A stretch of DNA of 54,853 bases, from the NCBI GenBank assembly GCA_017450705.1, contig JAFSTC010000063.1:1-54853 (forward strand), in the 5' to 3' direction. The notes beneath the pieces are model-generated. The model saw only the letters and a list, made by a program, of their open reading frames with translations. It searched no databases and was not told the DNA's origin. Both the position numbers and the translations under genes were made by a program. The DNA comes from Lentisphaeria bacterium (GTDB lineage: Bacteria > Verrucomicrobiota > Lentisphaeria > Victivallales > Victivallaceae). This document shows, piece after piece, positions 24,768-32,826 of the stretch (position 1 is the stretch's first letter; every line of letters starts with the position of its first letter).

Positions 24768-25664
24768 ATGAAAACAGCAATTTCCCTCGTGCGGAGAATC
24801 CACGCGGAACGTCCTTTTTACGATGAGGAGACGCTCCTCTCCTGTTCCGGAGCGGACGATCACAGCATGCCTCTGGATATCTTCTGCTTCGGCCACTCGC
24901 TTTTCAGGCGGGGAGCCGAGATCCATATCGTGCGGCATGACTGGATCGTCCAGTTCCAGCTCTCGGGGCGGACGCAGATCCTCACCCGGGACGAAAAGAT
25001 CCTCATGGAGCCGGGGGATCTTCTGATCTCTCCGCCGGGCGTGCCCTACACCTACAACGTCCCGCAGGCGAACGACATGACGAAATACTACATGATCTTC
25101 CGCTCGAGTCCGCTGCTGGAGATCCTGCTGGGGCGGGAGATCCGTCAGAACGGCATGAAGATCCGATTTCAGGAGCCGGACTCCGTCCGGACTTTGCTGG
25201 AGGAGATCGGCACTCTGTTCGAGAAACAGGAATTCGCCTTCAGGGAACGGCTCAGCATCAAACTTTACGACCTGGTCTGCCGGATCCGGAGCGCCGTCCG
25301 CATGACCGGCCCCGAGGACGGCTTTTTCAAAAAGCTGAACAAGTCCGTCAACGATCTGATGAACCGGCAGATAACGCTGGAAAAACTCTCCGAAAGTTTC
25401 GGCGTCGGCAAAGTCACATTGATCCGGGAATTCAAAAAACACACCGGGATGCCGCCCGTGGCCTACATGATCCGGATCCGGCACGAGTACGCCCGGCAGC
25501 TGCTCCAGATGAGCGACATGACCGTTTCCGAGATCGCCGCGTGCTGCGGCTACTCATCGGCCTCCTTTTTCATCAGCGATTTCAGGAAGCATCAGGGACT
25601 CACCCCCGGACAGTTCCGCGCCCGCAGCACCGGGGAAGCCCCGCCGCCGCCCGAAGAGGCATGA
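24768..25664 (+). CDS. AraC-family transcriptional regulator
   Basis: A 298-residue regulator. The N-terminal cupin-like sensor (about residues 15-150) includes VQFQLSGRTQILTRDEKILM and EPGDLLISPPGVPYTYNVP. The C-terminal AraC double helix-turn-helix (about 190-285) includes ITLEKLSESFGVGKVTLIRE and MTVSEIAACCGYSSASFFIS, with the second helix followed by the typical FRKHQGLTPGQFR. It diverges from the Gfo/Idh operon, and the intergenic space holds one of three copies of a conserved element, so it is the obvious candidate regulator of all three operons. A decayed copy of its first codons lies at 17835. The start is chosen from the promoter and ribosome site. Confidence 0.9.
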   Translation: MKTAISLVRRIHAERPFYDEETLLSCSGADDHSMPLDIFCFGHSLFRRGAEIHIVRHDWIVQFQLSGRTQILTRDEKILMEPGDLLISPPGVPYTYNVPQANDMTKYYMIFRSSPLLEILLGREIRQNGMKIRFQEPDSVRTLLEEIGTLFEKQEFAFRERLSIKLYDLVCRIRSAVRMTGPEDGFFKKLNKSVNDLMNRQITLEKLSESFGVGKVTLIREFKKHTGMPPVAYMIRIRHEYARQLLQMSDMTVSEIAACCGYSSASFFISDFRKHQGLTPGQFRARSTGEAPPPPEEA

Positions 25665-25800
25665 CACCTTTTGACGCGGCTCGGGAGCCGTATCAGGGCA
25701 AACACGGCACACAGGGTCGACAGCGGAACTTTCGGTTTGCCATGGAAGCTTTTTCGAATCGAAGCCGCGCGGAGGATGATCTCCGGGAGCGGAAAACCGC

Positions 25801-25845
25801 TTGCATTCCGGAAAAGTGACGTTATCTTATGGAGGACCGCGGTCC
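25801..25845 (+). promoter_or_regulatory. Probable GH2 promoter with 12-bp perfect dyad
   Basis: TTGCAT (25801-25806), 16 bp and TATCTT (25823-25828) form a moderate promoter. The perfect palindrome GGACCGCGGTCC (25834-25845) overlaps the expected start of transcription. The 223-bp gap from araC (25665-25887) otherwise contains only a small CGGCTC/GAGCCG hairpin at 25677-25690 that could weakly end araC transcription. Confidence 0.4.
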
Positions 25846-25887
25846 GGACTGACCGCATCGGAAAGAGACTCAACGGGAGAAACCGCC

Positions 25888-28302
25888 ATGCCGGAAAACG
25901 ATCTTTATCTTCACGCTTCATACGGGGAAAAACTCCTTTACTGCGACAGCACAGAGGCCGTCGAAAACGCCGCCGTCACCGCTTCTTCGGGGGAGAGGAT
26001 CCCCCTCACGCTCCTGAAAAGGGAGATGCTTGAGGACGGCCGGATCCGCTGCACCTTCGACGCGGCAAACCTCGCCTTCTGGTCGCCGGACGCCCCCGTC
26101 CTTTACGCCTTTTCCGCCGAGGGCTTTTCCCCCGAGACCTTCGGGCTCTGCGAGATCGGGACGATCGGCGGCAAAGCCGTCACCGTCAACGGGAAGCCCT
26201 TCCTTTTCCGCGGCTGCATCCGGGGCATCACGGCCCACGACCACCCGAACCTTTCGGGGGAAAGCGACTACGCGAGTTTCCGCAAATACATCTCGCAGGC
26301 GAAAAAATACGGCTTCAACCTCGTGCGCTTCCACAGCACCGTCCCGTCGGAGGATTTCGTCCGGGCCGCCGACGAGCTGGGGTTCTTCATCCACATGGAG
26401 ATCGGTTTCGCCTACGAGTACGACGAACAGGGGAACAAAAAAAACCTCGCCCTCGACAACGCCGACTGGCGCAAAACGATCCTCCGCTTCCGGAACCGCC
26501 CCTCCGTCGCGATCTTCTGCATCGGCAACGAGATGCACAACGCGGGACACCAGATCCTCGTGGAGAAGCTCTACCGCGAAGGCAAGTCCCTGGCCCCGGC
26601 GAAACTCGTCCTCGACAACTCCGGCTGGGGGGAGTTCGACCGCGCCTCCGCAGACATTTTCTCCCAGCACATCGCCTACTACTTCCCCTACAAACGCCAC
26701 CGGGACATGTTTCTTTCGGACGACTGCTGGCACCTCAACGGTTCGGCCAAAGACACGCCCATGACGGAAGAAAACGGTCCGGTGAAGATCCGCCGTCACG
26801 CCAACCCGGCAAAGCCCGTTCTGGCCCACGAGGCGCTGCACTACATTGAGATCCCCGATTACGAGGCGCTCAACGCCAAGTTCGATGCGTTTTCAAAAAG
26901 GGTCGGGCCGGAATATCTGGCAAAACACGGCATCGCAAAGCCCCGCTATATGGAGGGATTTTCGGAGCTCGTCAAAACCAAGGGCATCGCGGCAAAACTG
27001 CCCGATTACCGGGCCGCGTCGGAACATTTCAAAAAGTTCGCCCTCAAAACTTACCTCGAACGGCTCCGCCTCTCCGGGCTCTGCGGTTTCGAGATGCTCC
27101 AGTTTTCCGACTGCTTCAAGTACGAGAACAAAAACGGCATCGTCGACTGTTTCGACGACGACAAGTACATCGATCCGGCGTGGATGCGCCAATTCAACGA
27201 CGACGCCGTCCTGCTGACCGATCTGCCCGAAGAGTGCTTTGCGGGGGACGAAAAAATAAGAGTTCCCCTCTTCCTCTCCAACTTCACCCGCGCCGAAAAC
27301 GTGTTCGGGACCTTGACCGTCACCGTCGAAACGCCCTCGGGGTCTGCCGAACTCTACAGACGGGACAACATTTTCGCCGTCTCCGGCGTGCAGAAGCTCA
27401 TCGACATCGAATTTGCGCTGCCCGCGCCGGACGCGCCGGAGGAGGATATCCTCCGCGCCGAGTTCTCCGCGCCCGGGATCGTCTGCCGCAACGGCTGGAA
27501 GATCTGGCGCTATCCCGCCCGAAACACCCTGCAGGCAAAATTCGACCTCCGTCTGGAGGACCGCACGTTCGCAGACTGGATCCGGAGGAACACCGCCCCC
27601 GGCGCGGCGTCCTGCGGCGTCGTTCTGCGGGACCGGCTCGGAGAAGAGCTTTTTTCCGATCTGGAAGCGGGCAAAACCGTCATCCTCTTCTACCACCGGG
27701 ACAACCCCGGGCAGGAGCCCTTCTACTGGCCCGGGGCGCTGGAGCGCTTCAAGCCCTGCATCTGGGACCGGGGCAGCAACCTGGGCGGGATCATCCGGGA
27801 GGAAACGCTCCGCCGCGCCCTCGGCTGCGGCAAGTTCTTCGACGCCCCCCTGTACGACCTGATCGAAGGAGCCTACAAACTGGATCTCGACCATTTCCCG
27901 GGCAAAATGACCGAATTGATCTCCGGCGTGGACAAACCCGTCCGGGACCGCATGAAGGGGCTGATCCACGGCGTCCGGGACTTCATCCCCGACGACACAT
28001 TGCGGAACTTCTGCCACTGCGGCGTCATCGACGCGGGCAAAGGCAAACTCGTCGTCTGCACCTTCAATACGGCTTCCTGCGGAAAGCCCGCGGCGGCGGG
28101 CTTCTTTGCCGCGCTGCTGGACAACGCGGCGGACTTCCGGGCGGAGAGCGCCGTCGGCGTCGCGGCGCTGAAAGACTATCTATCTCACGCGCCTGTGGTC
28201 AGAGAAGACGTGATGAACCACTTCTGGGAGCTGGACGACAAGCCCGTGGAGGACACCCTCTTCTGGGAGGAGACCGGCATCGACCTGAGCAAGCTCAAGT
28301 AG
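25888..28302 (+). CDS. GH2-family glycoside hydrolase lacking the N-terminal jelly-roll domain
   Basis: An 804-residue protein without a signal peptide. After about 90 residues of Ig-like sequence comes the GH2 barrel entry (GGKAVTVNGKPFLFRGCIRG, about 93-112). CIGNEMH places the likely acid/base at Glu215, and HEALHY gives a candidate nucleophile at Glu315, a spacing usual for the family. Beta-galactosidase, glucuronidase or mannosidase activities are all possible. Canonical GH2 enzymes have a jelly-roll domain of about 180 residues before the Ig domain; here it is missing, and the upstream DNA does not encode it in any frame. Residues beyond about 480 form extra beta-rich domains. A GGGAG site supports ATG 25888 over the ATG-less upstream extension. 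Its stop lies 3 bp from that of the convergent symporter. Confidence 0.75.
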   Translation: MPENDLYLHASYGEKLLYCDSTEAVENAAVTASSGERIPLTLLKREMLEDGRIRCTFDAANLAFWSPDAPVLYAFSAEGFSPETFGLCEIGTIGGKAVTVNGKPFLFRGCIRGITAHDHPNLSGESDYASFRKYISQAKKYGFNLVRFHSTVPSEDFVRAADELGFFIHMEIGFAYEYDEQGNKKNLALDNADWRKTILRFRNRPSVAIFCIGNEMHNAGHQILVEKLYREGKSLAPAKLVLDNSGWGEFDRASADIFSQHIAYYFPYKRHRDMFLSDDCWHLNGSAKDTPMTEENGPVKIRRHANPAKPVLAHEALHYIEIPDYEALNAKFDAFSKRVGPEYLAKHGIAKPRYMEGFSELVKTKGIAAKLPDYRAASEHFKKFALKTYLERLRLSGLCGFEMLQFSDCFKYENKNGIVDCFDDDKYIDPAWMRQFNDDAVLLTDLPEECFAGDEKIRVPLFLSNFTRAENVFGTLTVTVETPSGSAELYRRDNIFAVSGVQKLIDIEFALPAPDAPEEDILRAEFSAPGIVCRNGWKIWRYPARNTLQAKFDLRLEDRTFADWIRRNTAPGAASCGVVLRDRLGEELFSDLEAGKTVILFYHRDNPGQEPFYWPGALERFKPCIWDRGSNLGGIIREETLRRALGCGKFFDAPLYDLIEGAYKLDLDHFPGKMTELISGVDKPVRDRMKGLIHGVRDFIPDDTLRNFCHCGVIDAGKGKLVVCTFNTASCGKPAAAGFFAALLDNAADFRAESAVGVAALKDYLSHAPVVREDVMNHFWELDDKPVEDTLFWEETGIDLSKLK

Positions 28303-28305
28303 GCC

Positions 28306-30621
28306 CTATCGGCTCTGCTTTTCCCTGTTGTCGATGGCTTCGAAGGCCTTCTTGTCGGCCAGCGAGACGTGGCCCTCCACGCGGCCGTCGTCCAGCACAT
28401 CCACCTCCTTGCGGTTTTTGAGATCGCGGAAGAGCCGGCGCATGTCGCGGACGCCGCCGATGGTGAACCAGACCGTCGTGAACACCGCCACGGTGCCCGG
28501 AATGACCATGTGGGTGTAGAGGAAGTAATTCCCCCACCACCAGGTCGAGAAAGGCACCACGGCGTTGACGATCAGCACCAGCACGAAGGCGAGGAAGAAC
28601 CGGTAGATGATGGAGTAGACGAAGAGGAACCAGGCCAGGAATTTATCCACGCCGGTGTACTCGGGCGTGATGCCGACCATCTTGGCGATGATGCCGCGTA
28701 AACTCCAGTCGGTCTTGATCTTGCGCTCGCCGTCGATGGCGTAGGCGCCCCGGTGGAGCATCCGGTCCAGATTGAACTTCTCATGCCCGATGTTGGTGAG
28801 GATCGACACGAAGCAGTAGAGGAAGAGCGTGACCAGCATGGTCATGAGGTAAAACTCGTAGCTGTTGATGGGGCACTTGACGGGGTTCATCTCCCACACC
28901 ACGTAGGGATTGAGGGGCCGGGAGACCGCCGTGAGGAAGTCGCCCACCGCCGGGACCAGTCCCCGGGCGTCCAGCCAGGGGTAGACCAGAGAGGCCCACT
29001 GGCGCTGGAGGAAGATGCTCCCCAGCCCGAATCCCATGCCGGTGAGGAGCGAGGTCCACGCGCCCCAGATGTTGCCGAAGCGGCTGTAGAGCCCGAGGAT
29101 TATCACAGGGCCGCAGCCTCCCAGCCACATCATGGTCATCAATGTTACGAAGAGCTGGATATAGTCCAGCTGGGCCATGTAGAACGATCCGAAAAAGAAG
29201 ACCACGCCGATGCCGACGGCGACCAGACGGATCATCGTGATGTGCTGCCGGGGCGTCAGGGGATTTTTGCACAGGGGCAGAACGACGTCCTGCGCGATGG
29301 TCCCGGCGGCGCTGTAGATCCGGCTGTCGTCGGTGGAGACCATGGCCATGATCATCAGCAGACAGAACATGCCGATGAGACCGTGGGGCAGCACGTGGCG
29401 CATGGAGACGGCGATCATCATCTGGTGGTACAGCGTACGGAACTGCTGGAAGAGGGCGTTGCCGCCGCCGCCCGAAACCTTTTTCAGTTCGCCGTGGGCG
29501 GCTTCGAGATAGGGGGTGTCCAGATTTTTCTTCTCCGAAAGCGGCTTGTCGCGGCCGATGGTATGGTCGTGCTCGGGGATCCGGGAAACGGCCTCCTCGA
29601 TCCCCTTGCGGGTCCGTTCGTCGGGGGCGATCTGCCGCGCCACGTGGGTGCACAGCTCCGTCCGGATGACCTTGGCATCGGCGGCGTAGTGCCTGTGAGT
29701 GAGCACGGTCAAAATGGAGACGGCGACGAGGGTGTAGAAGATCGAGTTGAGCGCGCCCCGCCAGCCGCCGAGGAGCCCGGCCATCTTCTGTTCATGGGGC
29801 GAACGGGCGCGGCTGTTCCCGGCGGTCGCCCAGCTGCCGCGGTGCAGGATCACGACGCAGATGGTGACGGCGAAGGAGAAGAAGTTGAAGTCCCGCAGTT
29901 CCCGCATGTCGTAGGGATTGAGGAAACTCTCCCCCGGGACGCGGTCGGCCATGACGGGAGCGATCTCGCCGTACCACGAGAACTTCACCAGACAGAAGAT
30001 GATGAAGGTCACGAGCAGCGGATACAGGATGAGGCCCTGCAGCGTGTCGGTGATGACGATCCCCAGATCTCCGCTCACGATGATGATGCTGATGGCCATG
30101 ACGAGGCTCACGAGGATGAAGAAGCCGAAAGTGTAGACCTGGATGCCGAAGACGCTGAAATACTCCGGCAGATCGAAGAAGTAGATGAAAAAGCGCGCCG
30201 CCACCGCGGGCATGATCATGTTGGCGAGGATCTCAGAAACGCTGCGCAGAGCGGCGGCGAAGATGCGGAATTTGCGGCTGTACCGCAGTTCGAGGAACTG
30301 GCCGATGCTGATGGCCTTGGTCTCCCGGAAGCGGTAGTTGAAGAACCCGGTCAGCCCCAGAGCCACCGAGATGGGCACGACAAGATTCTGCCAGAAGCCG
30401 AGAGCGTACCCCGTTTTGTAGTGCATTTCCACATAGGCCACGATCCCGATGATGGAGAGGCCGCTGGCCACATCCGCGACCGTCATGACGTACCGTCCGC
30501 AGAGACGGCCCGTGGCGAGGAAATCCACCACGCCCCGGATGTACCGGCGGCAGTAGAACGCCATACCGTAGATGAAAAGCAGCGGAACGAAGACGATCAG
30601 GTAGTCATACCAGGCCATCAT
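28306..30621 (-). CDS. Large sodium:solute symporter (SSS family)
   Basis: A 771-residue inner-membrane transporter with about 14 hydrophobic segments. SSS features include the N-terminal YDYLIVFVPLLFIYGMAFYC, then FLATGRLCGRYVMTVADVASGLS, ETKAISIGQFLELRYSRKFR and MAMVSTDDSRIYSAAGTIAQDV. Family members are usually about 500-600 residues. This one has a hydrophilic insertion at about residues 320-410 and a C-terminal extension with additional membrane segments and a basic tail. I chose the ATG at 30621 (a second ATG follows at 30618) because the predicted transcript starts near 30734 and AAGGGG lies upstream. The likely substrate is a sugar or organic acid imported with sodium. The adjacent convergent GH2 gene hints at glycan-derived sugar. 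Confidence 0.75.
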   Translation of the reverse strand: MMAWYDYLIVFVPLLFIYGMAFYCRRYIRGVVDFLATGRLCGRYVMTVADVASGLSIIGIVAYVEMHYKTGYALGFWQNLVVPISVALGLTGFFNYRFRETKAISIGQFLELRYSRKFRIFAAALRSVSEILANMIMPAVAARFFIYFFDLPEYFSVFGIQVYTFGFFILVSLVMAISIIIVSGDLGIVITDTLQGLILYPLLVTFIIFCLVKFSWYGEIAPVMADRVPGESFLNPYDMRELRDFNFFSFAVTICVVILHRGSWATAGNSRARSPHEQKMAGLLGGWRGALNSIFYTLVAVSILTVLTHRHYAADAKVIRTELCTHVARQIAPDERTRKGIEEAVSRIPEHDHTIGRDKPLSEKKNLDTPYLEAAHGELKKVSGGGGNALFQQFRTLYHQMMIAVSMRHVLPHGLIGMFCLLMIMAMVSTDDSRIYSAAGTIAQDVVLPLCKNPLTPRQHITMIRLVAVGIGVVFFFGSFYMAQLDYIQLFVTLMTMMWLGGCGPVIILGLYSRFGNIWGAWTSLLTGMGFGLGSIFLQRQWASLVYPWLDARGLVPAVGDFLTAVSRPLNPYVVWEMNPVKCPINSYEFYLMTMLVTLFLYCFVSILTNIGHEKFNLDRMLHRGAYAIDGERKIKTDWSLRGIIAKMVGITPEYTGVDKFLAWFLFVYSIIYRFFLAFVLVLIVNAVVPFSTWWWGNYFLYTHMVIPGTVAVFTTVWFTIGGVRDMRRLFRDLKNRKEVDVLDDGRVEGHVSLADKKAFEAIDNREKQSR

Positions 30622-30740
30622 AATGTGTTTTCCCCTTTTTTCCCGCGGGAACGCGCCTTCTGCGAGATCCTCTTCCGCGGAACGCGCCCGCCCGGCGGGC
30701 CGTTTTTGTACGACAATAAGACAATTCAAACCCGGCTTTT

Positions 30741-30769
30741 AATTTAGCACCTGTCGGGGAAAAAAGCAA
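30741..30769 (-). promoter_or_regulatory. Promoter of the SSS symporter gene
   Basis: On the minus strand TTGCTT (30769-30764), 17 bp and TAAATT (30746-30741). Transcription from near 30734 gives a leader of about 110 nt before the start codon at 30621. Confidence 0.5.
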
Positions 30770-30808
30770 ACGGCCTCGCCGAAAACCGCCGGGATCCGAC
30801 AGCCTTTC

Positions 30809-31717
30809 TCACGAACGGGGGGCGAGGGAGGGGGCGCGGCGGCGGCGGCAGAAGCGGATGAAACCGTCGATGAAGGCGTGTTTGCCGGAAGGGGTATAGA
30901 CGAAGTCGACGGGACGCGCGAGGGGGCCCTCGGAAAAGACGCCCCGGAGGAGGACGCCGGCCTTGAGTTCGTTTTCCACGGCGAGGGAGGAGAGGATGGC
31001 GATCCCGGCGCCGGACTGGGCCAGCTGCTTGACGGCATCGAGGGATCCGGCAGCGGTCAGCTGACCGTCGGCGGGTTCCGGCAGACGGCGGCGGCGGAGA
31101 TAGTGGAGAAAGGCGCGGCAGCTTCCGGAGTTGAGTCCGACAAAGATGAAGCGGCTCCCCCGCCGGAGGTGCTCTTTGACCGAAAGGTCTCTCTCCCGGA
31201 TCAGTCCCGGAGCGAAAACCGGGATCAGTTCGTCGGTGCAGTAGGGTTCGCAGAGAAAGTGTTTCCGGTCGTAGACGTCGTCGGTCAGGACGAGATCCAG
31301 TTCCCCCGCGTCGAGCCGGGCCAGCAGATCGGCCGCGCCGCCGATCTCGAGATCCAGCGCGCACTCGGGATTTTCCCGGCGGTAAGCGGCGATCATGCCG
31401 ATGAGGAGAAAGCTCCCGGCGGTGACGGTCCCGCCGAGGGTGTAGGAGCTCCGGCCCTTCGCCGCGTCGCGGAGTTTCCGCAGTATGCCGGACTCCATGG
31501 AGAAGAGCTTTTCGCACTCCTCCTTCAAGACCTCGCCCTCGGGCGTGAGCTCGACGCTCCGCCCGGTGCGCAGAAAGAGCATGGTCCCGAGTTCCCGTTC
31601 GAGCCGGGCCAGCTGCCGGGTCACGTTGGGCTGGGACATGCCCAGGATCTCCGCGGCCTCGGTGAAATTCAGCACCGCCGCCGCGGTCCGGAAGATCCGC
31701 AGATTTCTTTCGATCAC
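30809..31717 (-). CDS. LysR-type regulator divergent from the biotin operon
   Basis: A 302-residue LysR-type transcriptional regulator. The N-terminal winged helix-turn-helix (about residues 3-62) contains FTEAAEILGMSQPNVTRQLA, then LERELGTMLFLRTGRSVELT. The effector domain (about 90-295) has the usual two alpha/beta lobes. I place the start at GTG 31717, preceded by GGGAGG, because the ATG at 31771 is upstream of the -10 box. The gene is divergent from bioB with a 125-bp intergenic region holding a T-N11-A dyad. By the normal LysR logic it should repress itself and activate bioB. Biotin genes are more often controlled by BirA, BioQ or BioR, and no such gene is seen here. Confidence 0.85.
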   Translation of the reverse strand: MIERNLRIFRTAAAVLNFTEAAEILGMSQPNVTRQLARLERELGTMLFLRTGRSVELTPEGEVLKEECEKLFSMESGILRKLRDAAKGRSSYTLGGTVTAGSFLLIGMIAAYRRENPECALDLEIGGAADLLARLDAGELDLVLTDDVYDRKHFLCEPYCTDELIPVFAPGLIRERDLSVKEHLRRGSRFIFVGLNSGSCRAFLHYLRRRRLPEPADGQLTAAGSLDAVKQLAQSGAGIAILSSLAVENELKAGVLLRGVFSEGPLARPVDFVYTPSGKHAFIDGFIRFCRRRRAPSLAPRS

Positions 31718-31742
31718 GAAAACACCTCCCTGTCGCGAAGAT

Positions 31743-31771
31743 AATATACAACGATAACTTTTGGTTATCAA
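31743..31771 (-). promoter_or_regulatory. lysR promoter
   Basis: On the minus strand TTGATA (31771-31766), 17 bp and TATATT (31748-31743). The LysR-type dyad at 31753-31769 covers the spacer and -35 box, the position expected for self-repression. Confidence 0.65.
31753..31769. promoter_or_regulatory. LysR-type T-N11-A operator between lysR and bioB
   Basis: GATAAC-TTTTG-GTTATC is a perfect 6-bp dyad containing T-N11-A (T31755, A31767), the standard LysR-type box. Its centre (31761) is about 63 bp upstream of the expected bioB transcription start, the usual activator distance, and it overlaps the lysR promoter. Confidence 0.7.
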
Positions 31772-31788
31772 TCAATTTTCATCGATTA

Positions 31789-31817
31789 TTTCCAATTTTC
31801 GATTTCCCGGGTATATT
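31789..31817 (+). promoter_or_regulatory. bioB operon promoter
   Basis: TATATT (31812-31817) is preceded at 17 bp by TTTCCA (31789-31794), a poor -35 box. That combination is common in activator-dependent promoters and fits control by the divergent LysR protein. GGGAGG at 31830-31835 is the bioB ribosome site. Confidence 0.55.
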
Positions 31818-31842
31818 CTGCTTGAGAACGGGAGGTTCGAAA

Positions 31843-32826
31843 ATGAGGATACATCCATCGATCGAAGACGCATACCGGGTACTGGAGGGGGAGACCCTCG
31901 GCCGCGAAGAACTGCTGACGCTGGCCCGGGAGATCCACGGAGAGGATCTGCTTGACCTGATCTCTCTGGCCAACAAGGTGCGGAAAAAGTTCGCCCCGGC
32001 GTGGAGCCGCTGCTCCATCATCAACGCCAAGTCGGGCAAGTGCGGAGAAAACTGCCGCTTCTGCGCCCAGAGCGGACACCACGATTCGAAGATCGAGACC
32101 TATCCCCTGCTGGGACCGGAAAAGGTCCTCGCGGCGGCCCGGGAGGTGTACGCTCAGGGCGTGCACACTTTCGGTTACGTGACCAGCGGCCGGGGGTGGC
32201 AGAAACCCGACGGGGATTTCCTCAACATCCTCGACACCATGGATCTCCTCCACCGGGAGCTGCCGGACATGTATCTTTGCGTCTCGCTGGGGATCCTCTC
32301 GGAGGAATGCGTGAAGCTTCTGGCGGAACACCACGTGAAACGGTACAACATGAATCTCCAGACCGCGCCGGGGAAGTACGAAAAACTCATTTCGACGACC
32401 CACACCGTCGCGGAAAAGCTCGAAACCATCCGCCTGATGAAAAAGTACGGCATCGCCAACTGCACCGGGGGGATCTTCGGACTGGGCGAAACGTGGGAGG
32501 ACCGCGTCGATCTGGCGCTGGCCGTCCGGGAGCTGGATGTGGAGGGGTCTCCCCTCAATGTCCTGCTCCCCATCCCCGGGACGCCGCTGGAAGGGGAAAA
32601 GCTCCTCTCCCCGGCGGACGCGGCCAAGGCCTTTTCCCTCTTCCGGCTGGCCAATCCCCGCAAAATGCTGAAGTTCTGTGCGGGGCGCGAAACGGTGATG
32701 AGCGATTTTCAGGGGCTTCTCATGCTCTCGGGCCTCAGCGCGCTGATGACGGGAGGCTATCTCACCACCCGGGGACGGGAGATCGCTGCCGACGCTCGTC
32801 TGCTCCGGCAGCTGGAGGACTTCTGA
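31843..32826 (+). CDS. bioB: Biotin synthase BioB
   Basis: A 327-residue radical-SAM enzyme that inserts sulfur into dethiobiotin. The cluster-binding motif is CGENCRFC (CxxxCxxC, about residues 55-62) inside SIINAKSGKCGENCRFCAQS. The YNMNLQTAP and NCTGGIFGLGE segments are typical of the family, and length is normal. The ATG at 31843 follows GGGAGG by seven nucleotides. An in-frame start at 31822 would lie at or before the transcription start and is rejected. It is first in the operon bioB-F-G-C-D-A, and its stop overlaps the bioF start in TGATG. Confidence 0.95.
   Translation: MRIHPSIEDAYRVLEGETLGREELLTLAREIHGEDLLDLISLANKVRKKFAPAWSRCSIINAKSGKCGENCRFCAQSGHHDSKIETYPLLGPEKVLAAAREVYAQGVHTFGYVTSGRGWQKPDGDFLNILDTMDLLHRELPDMYLCVSLGILSEECVKLLAEHHVKRYNMNLQTAPGKYEKLISTTHTVAEKLETIRLMKKYGIANCTGGIFGLGETWEDRVDLALAVRELDVEGSPLNVLLPIPGTPLEGEKLLSPADAAKAFSLFRLANPRKMLKFCAGRETVMSDFQGLLMLSGLSALMTGGYLTTRGREIAADARLLRQLEDF

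Noticed and set aside
31717-31843. BirA-type biotin operator before bioB
   Set aside because: No TTGTAAACC-like half-sites with the usual spacing are present. The only dyad is the LysR-type T-N11-A box.
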